Of a stretch of 64,000 nucleotides of DNA, positions 35,575-43,451 are shown in pieces. The stretch is from Streptomyces zagrosensis. GTDB taxonomy: Bacteria > Actinomycetota > Actinomycetes > Streptomycetales > Streptomycetaceae. The translations under genes were made by a program, and so were the position numbers. The stretch lies in contig NZ_JACHJL010000024.1 in NCBI RefSeq assembly GCF_014203645.1, positions 48,854 to 112,853 on the forward strand, in the 5' to 3' direction. The stretch's first letter is position 1, and each line of letters begins with the position of its first letter. The notes beneath the pieces were generated by a model. The model saw nothing but the letters and a program-made list of their open reading frames with translations, searched no databases and was not told the DNA's origin.

Positions 35575-35727
35575 GTCAAAGCATCGGCTCGTCATATCGG
35601 AATAGCTGTTTACCGGCAGAGTTGACGGGGTGACATTGGGGCCGATCTTGAGGTCGGCGCGGAAGGTTGGGACACCGCTCTTCTCCAGCGCAACGAACCC
35701 GCTGACCATGGCTACGCTTCCCACCTC
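35575..35727 (-). pseudogene. inverted partial copy of the 35918-36778 gene
   Basis: The minus-strand frame reads VSGFVALEKSGVPTFRADLK, then IGPNVTPSTLPVNSYSD. The gene at 35918 reads VSGSIKLRKDESPTFRADLK, then VGKKETPLSFSGRQLFSYD. The two are clearly homologous over about 37 residues. No full-length gene surrounds this copy, so it appears to be a fragment of a paralogue in opposite orientation. Confidence 0.6.
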
Positions 35728-35917
35728 TCGAACGCTTCACAAACCAGCGCTTCGGCGATTCCCTCAAATGGCCCATCAATTCTTGCAGAGTCACGAACCC
35801 TCGGCGCTAGGCTAGAGCGATGGTGCAGGTTCGCGGCTTCTCGGAGAAATGGCGAACTTTAGACCTTGCGAGTCAGCAACTCAACCACAAATCCTTCCCG
35901 ACAGAGGAGAAGAACTC

Positions 35918-36778
35918 ATGGAATATCCCTCACTGCTCGGCCTCTCCGGTGCTTACGTGACCACGGAGAACGCACAGAATTCAATCTCGCCCTTCGCCGT
36001 CCACTCCAACGGACATTTCCTCTTCAATGGCACTCGCGTCAATCCGGTGTTTGACCACACGCACTCAATCTGGAGATTTTCCCCCGTAGAACTCCTCACT
36101 CCAGACGGACTTCAGGAGGTAAGCGGTAGCATCAAACTCCGGAAGGATGAATCTCCTACTTTTCGGGCGGATCTCAAAGTCGGAAAGAAGGAGACGCCTC
36201 TCAGCTTTTCCGGCAGGCAACTATTCTCTTACGATGCGCCTCCGCCGGAGAACGGAGATCGGGAGAATCTGAGCCCGGTCCAGGTGGATGCGCCGACCGT
36301 GCTCCCGCCAAGCGGGGATTTCCCGGACCCATGCTTTTGGGCGAGAGCCTACGTCGTATATGTGACAACGGCGGGGTTCGTCTCAGCCAGTGGCGTTGGC
36401 GCGGCTGCCCTCTGGGGAGAAGTCAAACCCGGCTGGCTAAGCCTTCTGAATATGACCGACACCTTCTGGAAGCAGGTAAATGATCTCATTGACTACGCGA
36501 TCACGCATCCCACGGAGACGATCACCATCATGACCATGAGCACCAAGGTCGCATGTATGTACTTCGCGGAGTGGCACAATTTCGGGAACGCAGTGCAAAT
36601 GCTTTGGAAAAGTCTTGTGTTCCCTTCTGGAGTCTCCTGGGTGGCAGGCTGGCTGGGCGCCTTGAATAACCAGGCGACTGCAAACATGGCGGCCTGGTCG
36701 GCCAGTATGGCCTTCTGGTTCAAATCACTGCAAGGAGCCATTCAGGGAGTGGTCAGCGCCTGCCATCAGACGGCATAG
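35918..36778 (+). CDS. unrecognised protein with hydrophobic C-terminal half
   Basis: The 286-residue protein has a polar N-terminal domain (about 1-110) and a Pro-rich linker. Its C-terminal half has several hydrophobic stretches (ARAYVVYVTTAGFVSASGVG; ETITIMTMSTKVACMYFAE; PSGVSWVAGWLGALNN), suggesting membrane association. I recognise no family. The ATG has an AGGAGAAG ribosome-binding site. Its N-terminal domain occurs again as an inverted fragment at 35575-35727, and it lies beside the hemopexin-like gene. G+C and codon use are lower than in the core genes, indicating a different origin. A membrane-active effector is one possibility, without direct evidence. Confidence 0.65.
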   Translation: MEYPSLLGLSGAYVTTENAQNSISPFAVHSNGHFLFNGTRVNPVFDHTHSIWRFSPVELLTPDGLQEVSGSIKLRKDESPTFRADLKVGKKETPLSFSGRQLFSYDAPPPENGDRENLSPVQVDAPTVLPPSGDFPDPCFWARAYVVYVTTAGFVSASGVGAAALWGEVKPGWLSLLNMTDTFWKQVNDLIDYAITHPTETITIMTMSTKVACMYFAEWHNFGNAVQMLWKSLVFPSGVSWVAGWLGALNNQATANMAAWSASMAFWFKSLQGAIQGVVSACHQTA

Positions 36779-36793
36779 ACGAGCAGTGCGAAG

Positions 36794-36952
36794 GTGAACT
36801 CGAAATCCCGGTACCCGCCGTCCCTCGCCATGACGTTCACCCGAGAACAGCACAGTGCGTGCAAGGACGTGCTCGGCATCCTGAAAGTCCTCACGGAGTG
36901 GATCAGGTTCAGGATCGGCGACCCGCAGGAGGCCGGCGCCGGGGCCTGGTGA
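36794..36952 (+). CDS. possible 52-residue protein before the HTH fragment
   Basis: A GTG frame reads MNSKSRYPPSLAMTFTREQ, then CKDVLGILKVLTEWIRFRIG, and stops five bases before the next start. It looks protein-like but has only a weak GAAG sequence upstream and no recognised family. Confidence 0.35.
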   Translation: MNSKSRYPPSLAMTFTREQHSACKDVLGILKVLTEWIRFRIGDPQEAGAGAW

Positions 36953-36959
36953 CGGTGTG

Positions 36960-37262
36960 ATGGAACCGCCCCGGGTAGACAGCGACGAGCTGCTGATGGC
37001 GGACCTGCGGGAGTTCTCCCTCCACGACCGCAAGGGCGGGTGGGCCCGCGCTCTTCTGGTCGCCCGGCGCGTACAGCCCCGCAAGGGCCAGGGTCGGCGG
37101 GCCGAACTGCAACCTTGTTCCGATGGGAACAAGGTTCTGCGGCGGGTCAGCGCCCAGGAGTTCGGCCGTATTACGCACACCGATCCCAAGCGGGTCCTGG
37201 AACTGACCGGCGCCCTTCCCCGTGGCGCCTGGGAACTAGCGGACGCGCGCGAGCTGCGATAG
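36960..37262 (+). CDS. short relative of the element's HTH protein
   Basis: The 100-residue product reads MADLREFSLHDRKGGWARAL, LLVARRVQP, and VSAQEFGRITHTDPKRVLEL. This is clearly related to the first ~75 residues of the 326-residue protein at 20004-20984 (ADIAEFARHNRGGGWALALL, VARRVEP, ISAVEFARRSKTSTKRVLAL). It ends after the helix-turn-helix region, so it is either a truncated paralogue or a small regulator in its own right. Confidence 0.6.
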   Translation: MEPPRVDSDELLMADLREFSLHDRKGGWARALLVARRVQPRKGQGRRAELQPCSDGNKVLRRVSAQEFGRITHTDPKRVLELTGALPRGAWELADARELR

Positions 37263-37312
37263 ACCCCGGCGGCCACGCCGTTCGCCCAACTGCCCACCTG
37301 ACCAGCCACAAG

Positions 37313-37347
37313 TGCGGCCTCCCCAGACGAAGTGAGGAGGCCGCACC
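37313..37347 (+). terminator. hairpin near the right end of the element
   Basis: GTGCGGCCTCC (37313-37323) pairs perfectly with GGAGGCCGCAC (37337-37347) around a 13-base loop. It lies 50 bases after the last cargo stop codon. It would insulate cargo transcription from the pilin and tadE genes beyond the element end. Confidence 0.75.
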
Positions 37348-37445
37348 CGCACCGTACCCACCTGGCCAACAGCCAGCGAGGTCGAAGGGGAATCGGCGAT
37401 ATGGCCACCGACGAGGTACCCCGTCCCGAACACCGTGGACCCCGA

Positions 37446-37465
37446 ACTTGCCTTACGTGCCTCAC
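37446..37465 (-). repeat. right subterminal 20-bp inverted repeat
   Basis: Read on the minus strand this is GTGAGGCACGTAAGGCAAGT, 17 of 20 identical to the left copy at 15069-15088. Together with the outer 11-base repeats it is a likely recombinase-binding site. Confidence 0.8.
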
Positions 37466-37502
37466 ACAGCGAGACAGCTCTCACCAGTGAGTTAGTCCAA
37501 TA

Positions 37503-37513
37503 GCCCAAGATAA
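37503..37513 (-). repeat. right 11-bp terminal inverted repeat
   Basis: GCCCAAGATAA is the exact inverse of 15047-15057. The pilin reading frame resumes immediately after it. Confidence 0.88.
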
Positions 37514-37623
37514 CCGCGGCCGCGTGTGCCTTCGCCGCGGTCTTGTACAAGGTGGTGACGAGCGGGGCCGTCAGCGGCGCCCTCCAGTCGGTCATCGGGA
37601 AGGCGCTCGATGCGCAGTTCTGA
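37514..37623 (+). pseudogene. 3' part of the interrupted Flp-like pilin gene
   Basis: The frame reads AAACAFAAVLYKVVTSGAV, then SGALQSVIGKALDAQF, followed by TGA at 37621-37623. This is the hydrophobic helix and C-terminus of the small actinobacterial Tad pilin whose first 39 residues lie at 14929-15045. Joined, they give a 75-residue pilin. No start codon or ribosome-binding site drives this half, so it should not be made as pilin. Confidence 0.9.
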
Positions 37624-38056
37624 CGGGGGCCGTATCCCACGCAACCGGCTCACCGCGGGCAGGGCGCGGCTGCGGGCGGGCCCCAGCGCAGCACCGCCTG
37701 ACCGTATGTGGCGGTGCGACCGCGGCGCTGTCACAGCGGAGGCGGCCGTGGTCCTACCGACGCTGGCGTTGTTCGTCCTGACACTGCTGTGGGGCCTGAT
37801 GGCAGCCTCGGTAAAGATCCAGTGCGTGGACGCAGCACGGGCCGGAGCAAGGGCAGCGGCACGCTCGGAACCGGCCGGAGCGACCACCGCCGCCGCCCAG
37901 TCAGCCGCCCCGCGTGGAGCAGAGGTCGAGGTGAGTCGGGAGGGCGATCTCGTACGGGTACGAGTGGAGACCAGCACGGCGGGCCCTGACCTGCTGGCCT
38001 TCCGGCTGAAAGGAGAGGCGGTGGCTCTTGCGGAGGACACAGTCATGGCGAACTGA
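37610..38056 (+). CDS. tadE: TadE-like pseudopilin
   Basis: The 148-residue protein has a basic N-terminal region and then DRGAVTAEAAVVLPTLALFVLTLLW, the TadE signature of a charged Gly-x-x-x-x-Glu site followed by one membrane helix. An exported domain follows. The ATG at 37610 has GGGAAGG upstream and overlaps the end of the pilin gene by 14 bases; an ATG at 37706 without a binding site would give a shorter protein. After the insertion this gene is separated by 22.5 kb from its operon promoter. Confidence 0.82.
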   Translation: MRSSDGGRIPRNRLTAGRARLRAGPSAAPPDRMWRCDRGAVTAEAAVVLPTLALFVLTLLWGLMAASVKIQCVDAARAGARAAARSEPAGATTAAAQSAAPRGAEVEVSREGDLVRVRVETSTAGPDLLAFRLKGEAVALAEDTVMAN

Positions 38057-38756
38057 ACCAAACCGGCGGTTGGTTACTCGATCGCGCCGGAACCCTTGGC
38101 GGTCGCGGGGTGACGACGGAATGGCCACGGTGTGGGTCGCTGTTGCCACCTCGGCACTGTGCGCGGTGTTCGCCGTGGTGCTGTCGATGGGCTCGGTGGT
38201 CGTGGCCCGACATCGAGCAGGCGGCGCGGCTGACATGGCGGCTCTGGCTGCCGCCGACCACGCGCTCTTGGGCGAGCGAGTGGCGTGCGCCCTGGCAGAA
38301 CGGGTCGCCCACGCGCAGGGGGCAAGGATAGTGCGATGTGCCGTACGCGGCGAGGTAGCGGACCTCGTTGCCGAGGTGCCGGCGGCACGCGGGACGACCT
38401 TCCTACCCTCGCGGATGGCACGGACGTTCACGCCGCGGGTCCGATCCCGTGCGGGTCCGTCCGCTGAAGGCCACACTGGCCCGGCGATACCGTCCGCAAC
38501 TCCAGGGCGGCAGGCACCGGCGGCCATGATGTCGGGCGCTGCCCGGGCACGGTGCTCCCTGCATCGTATGCCGGCAGTGTCGGTTCCCGGCATATCGGTG
38601 GCCGCGCCAAGTGGCTTTGGCACCCAACCATCAGGGGTGGAGGTTTCGGCGTCGCCCGCCGCGGCCTGGCAGCCACCAACGAGTCTGCGAACGGCACTGC
38701 CACCGGTTACGACGAGGTCGCCGGGGCAGCTGGCACTTGGGCCAGAAGCTCGCTGA
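38028..38756 (+). CDS. TadE/TadG-like Tad-locus protein (Rv3654c-type)
   Basis: A 242-residue frame has GDDGMATVWVAVATSALCAVFAVV, one N-terminal membrane segment with the acidic motif of the TadE/TadG-like secretion-neighbourhood proteins. The motif VVVARHRAGGAADMAALAAADHAL follows, which is typical of this small family. The C-terminal half is a low-complexity Pro/Ala/Ser extension without known domains. The start is uncertain: the TTG at 38028 overlaps tadE, and a later start near 38080 is possible. The end overlaps the convergent helicase gene by 50 bases. Confidence 0.7.
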   Translation: MRRTQSWRTEPNRRLVTRSRRNPWRSRGDDGMATVWVAVATSALCAVFAVVLSMGSVVVARHRAGGAADMAALAAADHALLGERVACALAERVAHAQGARIVRCAVRGEVADLVAEVPAARGTTFLPSRMARTFTPRVRSRAGPSAEGHTGPAIPSATPGRQAPAAMMSGAARARCSLHRMPAVSVPGISVAAPSGFGTQPSGVEVSASPAAAWQPPTSLRTALPPVTTRSPGQLALGPEAR

Positions 38757-41394
38757 GGAGGCGGACGGCGGCATTCTTATCCAAAGGGTCGTTGCCGTTA
38801 CCGCACTTGGGGGACTGGATGCACGACGGGCACCCGGACGTGCATTCGCAGACGGCGATGGCCTCGCGGGTCGCAGCGAGCCAGCGGGCCGCGGTGTGGA
38901 AGGCGCGCTCCGCAAAGCCGGCGCCGCCAGGGTGACCGTCGTAGACGAACACCGTGGGCAGCAGGGTGTCGGGATGGAGAGGCACCGACACGCCACCGAT
39001 GTCCCAGCGGTCACACGTGGCGAACAGCGGGAGCATTCCGATCGACGCGTGCTCGGCGGCGTGCAGGGCGCCACCCAGGGCCTCCGCGGTGACGTCGGCA
39101 CGCTCCAACTGGTCCTCGGTGACGGTCCACCACACGGCCCGGGTGCGCAGGGTGCGAGGTGGCAGATCCAGCTTGGTCTCGCCCAGAACCTCGCCGGTGA
39201 TGAGCTTACGACGCAGAAAGGAGACGACCTGGTTGGTCACCTCGACCGACCCGAAGCACAACCGTGCCTCACCCCAGGGGATTTCGGCGCTGGTCTCCAG
39301 AATCGCGATGCCGGTCGTATCGCGGGCCGTGGTCGAGTACGGGGGGTTGGCCTCCGCCACAAGGACGGCCGAGTCCTCCAGGTCCAGGTGCTTGACGATG
39401 TAGGTGCGGCCTTGATGGAGATGGACGGCCCCGTCGTGAACGGTGGTGTGTGCCGCGGCGGCGTCCACGGTGCCGAGGAGACGCCCCGTGTCGGCCTCCA
39501 CCACCTGGACGGGCTTGCCGCTTTCACCGCGGATGTCAGTGAGGTCGGCCGCACGTTCGCGACGGGTCCAGTGCCAGGCGGTGGCACGACGGCGCAGAAG
39601 TTTGCGCTGCTCGAGCTGCGGCATCAGACCGGCGGCGGTCGGGCCGAACAGCTCCAGGTCGGCTTCAGTCAAAGGGAGTTCGGCTGCCGCCGCGCATAGG
39701 TGCGGGGCCAACACGTACGGGTTGTCGGGGTCAAGGACGGTGGACTCGACGGGTTGCTGGAACAGCGCCTCCGGATGGTGAACGAGGTAGGTGTCCAACG
39801 GATCGTCCCGGGCGACGAGGATCGCCAGAGCCCCCTGACCCGCTCGTCCGGCACGCCCCGCCTGCTGCCACAGCGAGGCCCTGGTGCCGGGGTATCCGGC
39901 GAGCAGTACGGCGTCGAGTCCTGCGACGTCAACGCCGAGCTCAAGGGCGGTGGTGGCGGCGAGCCCGAGGAGTTCGCCGCTGTGTAGAGCCCGTTCCAGG
40001 GCTCGCCGTTCCTCGGGGAGGTAGCCGCCTCGGTAGGCGGCTACTCGACCGCGCAGCGTGGCCGACACCTCGGCCAGGCGGTCCTGGGCGATGAGAGCGA
40101 CGAGTTCGGCGCCGCGCCGGGAGCGTACAAAGGCGACTGTCCGGGTGCCTTGGAGGGCCAGATCGGTGAGGAGGTCGGCGGTCTCGGCGGTAGCGGTGCG
40201 GCGGACGGGCGCGCCACGTTCGCCATGCAGTTCGGTGAGTGGCGGCTCCCACAGGGCGAAGACGAGCTCGCCGCGCGGCGAGCAGTCCTCGGTGATCTCG
40301 ACGGGGGTGACGCCCGTGAGGCGGGCCGCCGAGCGGGCAGGGTCGGCCGAGGTGGCGGAGGCGAGCAGAAAGGCGGGGGTCGCTCCGTAGCGGGCGCAGA
40401 CGCGGCGTAGCCGGCGTAGTACCTGCGCGACGTGCGAGCCGAAGACGCCGCGGTAGGTGTGGCACTCGTCGATCACCACGTACCGCAGGTTGCGCAGAAA
40501 GGAGGACCAGCGCGGGTGGCCGGGGAGGATGCCTCGGTGCAGCATGTCCGGGTTGGTGAGGACGTAGTTCGCGTAACCGCGAATCCACTCGCGTTCTTCG
40601 ATGGGTGTGTCCCCGTCGTAGACCGCAGCACGAATGTGGGAGCCGAGAGGTTGGGCAAGGGCGGTGACCGCGCGGCGCTGATCGGCGGCGAGCGCCTTCG
40701 TTGGCGCCAGGTACAGCGCGGTGGCGCCCCGCGCGCTGGCTTGTACGCCCGCCCGCGCGCCCTGGCGGGTGATCGGACGGGAGGCGGAGACGGTACGGCG
40801 AGACCGCTTCCCCGTCTCGCTACCCGTCGCTGAACCAACCACGGCCCGTTCATCGGAGGCAGACCTGGCCCTTGCGGCGCCCCTATCACCAGCTTCGTCG
40901 CGGCCTTCGCTTCGGCCCCCGCCCTCACCTTCGCCCTCGTGATCAGGCACGACCCCCGCTTCCGGAGCCTTCCCTGAGCTGGCCCCGGCCCTGCCGGCGG
41001 TCGGCCGGGGGGCGGCTGGGGCTGTGTTTGGGTCGGTGTCTGGGTCGGCGGGCGGATCTGCGCCGTCGAGCAGCGCGCTGAGTACGGGGACGAGGTAGGC
41101 GAGCGACTTTCCGGATGCTGTGCCCGTGGCGACGATCACAGAATCGCCGCGCAGCGCGTGCTCCGCCATCCGGGCCTGGTGGGTCCATGGCCGATCGATG
41201 CCGGCCGCGGCGATGGCGTCGATCACTTCCGGCCGGATCAGTGACGGCCAGTCGGCATGCCTACCGGTACGCGGGGGCAAGTGCTCCGTATGAGTGATGC
41301 GCGCTGCCCGGTCTGCGCCGGCGGCGAGCCGACCAAGCAGGGCCCGTGGGGAGGGGCGTATCCCGGCGGGCGGCGGGAGTTGATTGTGGGCCAT
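38707..41394 (-). CDS. DEAD/DEAH-box helicase with DUF1998-type C-terminus
   Basis: The 895-residue superfamily 2 helicase has the Q-motif region WTHQARMAE, motif I ATGTASGKS, motif II DECH in YVVIDECHTYRG, motif III SATS, and motif VI QQAGRAGRAGQG. A four-cysteine cluster (CECTSGCPSCIQSPKCG) near the C-terminus is characteristic of the MrfA-like DUF1998 helicases, some of which act in DNA-damage repair. A low-complexity charged insertion of about 100 residues sits between motif I and motif Ia (roughly 110-210). I chose the ATG at 41394 (MAHNQLPPP); the longer frame upstream runs antisense through bldG and the anti-sigma gene. Confidence 0.9.
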   Translation of the reverse strand: MAHNQLPPPAGIRPSPRALLGRLAAGADRAARITHTEHLPPRTGRHADWPSLIRPEVIDAIAAAGIDRPWTHQARMAEHALRGDSVIVATGTASGKSLAYLVPVLSALLDGADPPADPDTDPNTAPAAPRPTAGRAGASSGKAPEAGVVPDHEGEGEGGGRSEGRDEAGDRGAARARSASDERAVVGSATGSETGKRSRRTVSASRPITRQGARAGVQASARGATALYLAPTKALAADQRRAVTALAQPLGSHIRAAVYDGDTPIEEREWIRGYANYVLTNPDMLHRGILPGHPRWSSFLRNLRYVVIDECHTYRGVFGSHVAQVLRRLRRVCARYGATPAFLLASATSADPARSAARLTGVTPVEITEDCSPRGELVFALWEPPLTELHGERGAPVRRTATAETADLLTDLALQGTRTVAFVRSRRGAELVALIAQDRLAEVSATLRGRVAAYRGGYLPEERRALERALHSGELLGLAATTALELGVDVAGLDAVLLAGYPGTRASLWQQAGRAGRAGQGALAILVARDDPLDTYLVHHPEALFQQPVESTVLDPDNPYVLAPHLCAAAAELPLTEADLELFGPTAAGLMPQLEQRKLLRRRATAWHWTRRERAADLTDIRGESGKPVQVVEADTGRLLGTVDAAAAHTTVHDGAVHLHQGRTYIVKHLDLEDSAVLVAEANPPYSTTARDTTGIAILETSAEIPWGEARLCFGSVEVTNQVVSFLRRKLITGEVLGETKLDLPPRTLRTRAVWWTVTEDQLERADVTAEALGGALHAAEHASIGMLPLFATCDRWDIGGVSVPLHPDTLLPTVFVYDGHPGGAGFAERAFHTAARWLAATREAIAVCECTSGCPSCIQSPKCGNGNDPLDKNAAVRLLSELLAQVPAAPATSS

Positions 41395-41529
41395 TGACCC
41401 AGAGTCTGTCACTGGCGTGACGGACAATGGGCTCAAGGCGTCGTGCGCGCCTACTGGTAAGTGATTGAATGCCATCGCGGCTGCCGATCCATGGGGGGCG
41501 ACCGCTCGATGCAAGGTGCTGGAGGTTCC

Positions 41530-41871
41530 GTGGACCTGTCCCTGTCGACCCGGACTGTTGGCGACCGTACGGTCGTCGAGGTCGGTGGCGAGATTGATGT
41601 ATACACCGCGCCCAAGCTGCGAGAGCAGCTGGTCGAGCTTGTCAACGACGGTAGTTATCACCTCGTCGTTGACATGGAGGGCGTCGACTTCCTCGACTCC
41701 ACCGGGCTCGGCGTGCTGGTCGGCGGGCTGAAGCGGGTGCGTGCCCATGAGGGCTCGCTGCGCTTGGTCTGCAACCAGGAGCGCATTTTGAAGATCTTCC
41801 GTATCACCGGCTTGACCAAGGTGTTCCCCATTCACACCTCGGTCGATGACGCCGTCACCGCCACCGACTGA
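41530..41871 (+). CDS. bldG: anti-sigma factor antagonist BldG
   Basis: The 113-residue STAS-domain protein has FLDSTGLGVLVGG, containing the serine that is phosphorylated to control partner binding, preceded by VVDMEGVD. Sequence and length agree with streptomycete BldG, which is required for aerial growth and antibiotic production. The GTG at 41530 has GGAGG four bases upstream. The downstream anti-sigma-factor gene lies 121 bases away on the same strand; in Streptomyces they are expressed together and the proteins interact. The upstream helicase gene is divergent, with about 135 bases between starts. Confidence 0.97.
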   Translation: MDLSLSTRTVGDRTVVEVGGEIDVYTAPKLREQLVELVNDGSYHLVVDMEGVDFLDSTGLGVLVGGLKRVRAHEGSLRLVCNQERILKIFRITGLTKVFPIHTSVDDAVTATD

Positions 41872-41992
41872 CGGTGGTGGACGCCCTGTGCCAGTGGCAC
41901 GGGGTGGAAGATCGTCGTGGCGGGGGGTACCGGGCTGAAGGCCCGGCCCCTCCGCGAGTTCGCCCTTTTTTGCAGAACGGAAGAGGGCATGT

Positions 41993-42463
41993 ATGACCGA
42001 GGGGGATGGCATGGCTACCGTCGAGCTTCGTTTCAGTGCCCTTCCGGAGCACGTCCGCACTGCCCGGCTGGTGGCAGCCGCTGTGGCGCGCCGGGCCGGA
42101 GTTGACGAGGCCGTGTTGGACGAGGTGCGGCTCGCTGTCGGCGAGGCGTGTTCTCGGGCCGTTGGGCTACACATCAGCAACGGCGTAACGGCTCCGGTGC
42201 GGGTGTCCCTGACCGAGGATGAGAAGAAGTTCTCCATCGAGGTGGGGGACGAGGCACCGCGTGCCGTTACCGGGCATACCGCAGAAGGTGATGCCGCTAC
42301 GGCGGATGCGCTGTCTGGGGATGATGCGGGAGCCGAGACGGACGATGAGATGGGCCTCGCGGTGATCAGCGGGCTGGTCGATGACGTCGAGGTGACCTCG
42401 GACGAGACAGGCGGTGTGATCCGCATGAGTTGGCCGACAGCGACCGCATCGGCAGTGTCCTGA
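41993..42463 (+). CDS. RsbW-like anti-sigma factor, partner of BldG
   Basis: The 156-residue GHKL-type protein has VLDEVRLAVGEACSRAVGLH as the N box. A divergent, acidic central insertion (GDAATADALSGDDAGAETDD) follows, then MGLAVISGLVDDVEV as a reduced G box. Its place directly after bldG and its size match the streptomycete anti-sigma factor bound by BldG. A GAGGGC sequence precedes ATG 41993; ATG 42011 is a possible shorter start. The glycine-rich ATP lid is much reduced, so kinase activity may be weak. Confidence 0.9.
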   Translation: MTEGDGMATVELRFSALPEHVRTARLVAAAVARRAGVDEAVLDEVRLAVGEACSRAVGLHISNGVTAPVRVSLTEDEKKFSIEVGDEAPRAVTGHTAEGDAATADALSGDDAGAETDDEMGLAVISGLVDDVEVTSDETGGVIRMSWPTATASAVS

Positions 42464-43451
42464 GATGAGACGGCGCTAGCGTACCGAGCCGCCGCGCCCG
42501 GTATATCCGCGTGTCGTGAGTCGCTTACGGAGCTGTCTTCCTCGCGGCGGGGCGAACTCCGTCGCCTGTACGGCATTCAGCCGTCGCCCGTAGGCCTCTG
42601 TGTCGTTGCGCCGCTTCCATGGGTGCGATGGGCGGCCTGCCGAGCGGGGCGCAGCTCGTTTGGTGTGCGTGTGTGGGTTCTTCTGCCCTTCTTCGCGACC
42701 GTCTTCGCGTCGCCTTTTTGCGTGCCTGCTTGCTTGTCGGCGCGGGCGCCAGTTCACGGGTCTGGTTGCTAGCCGGCCCCCTTGCTGACGGCGTTTCGGG
42801 TCCGGCGAGGGAGTTTCCCGGTGTCGGCCAGTCCTGCCGCCCCGTCAGATGAGCCTTCTGGGGCCGCTGAGTGGCCTGTGAGGTCATCGAGTGCCCGATC
42901 CGGCCCCTGGGAGGCTCGAAGTCACGCAGTGCCGGACAGTCGGCTGTGTGGCCCCGTGCGGCCGGCCGCATCCGCGGCTCGAACCACCAGCAGCCGAATC
43001 GGCCCCCGGACCCGGCGCACCCCTGCCCGCGCGGCGGGGTGGGGCTGCGCCGAGTTCGCGCCCTCTTGGGCCGGGTGGCATCGTGTGTCCCGTGCTCGGG
43101 ACGGGGTGGCGGCGAACGCTTCGTACATCGGGAAATGTAATGCCCTAAAACTGTTCCCTGTTGTCTTCTGAGGTTAGGGCAAAGCTCTGAGCAGGGGCAT
43201 TCATAGGATTCTTAGATCATTTTCTGTGCGTCAGTCCGTAGCTGGCATTCCTTCGTATGGGCGAAACGATGACGCCCGAACCATTCGATCACCACGGGTG
43301 CAGGCGAATTCCCTTAGAGGTGCCCTGTTTTGATCTCGCATTGATCCCTACAATCCGTCCACATCTTGAGCTCAGGACGCCTGAGCGTGGCGGCTGTTTT
43401 CGCGGTCGCGAAACTGCTGCGCGCCCATGTGCCAAACGTCAAGGAGGACGA
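42464..43451. other. 988-bp region between anti-sigma gene and hppA
   Basis: No gene is supported here. Several frames are open, but they lack domains and consistent codon bias. The last ~300 bases are less GC-rich (for example 43130-43250) and probably contain the hppA promoter and a long leader. No riboswitch structure was recognised. Confidence 0.5.

Larger units (their letters stand above)
15047..37513. mobile_element. 22.5 kb Tn554-like element inserted in the Tad pilin gene
   Basis: The element is bounded by TTATCTTGGGC at 15047-15057 and its exact inverse GCCCAAGATAA at 37503-37513. It lies between the two halves of one pilin gene and encodes a tnpA-tnpB-tnpC trio at its left end. The flanks show no target-site duplication, consistent with tyrosine-recombinase transposition. 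Tn554-like elements can carry a few bases of a previous site at their junctions. The pilin family usually has fewer alanines than the rejoined frame predicts, so the true boundary may differ by a few bases. Cargo spans 19438-37262 and includes regulators, a glycosyltransferase/kinase operon, small genes and gene fragments. Confidence 0.88.

Noticed and set aside
15037..37520. Target-site duplication at the element ends
   Set aside because: The left flank (GGCACGATCG) and right flank (CCGCGGCCGCG) share no direct repeat, which agrees with tyrosine-recombinase insertion.
42525..42971. Minus-strand 148-residue frame between the anti-sigma gene and hppA
   Set aside because: It has a low-complexity Arg/Pro/Thr composition, no ribosome-binding site and no domain. 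It is likely chance.
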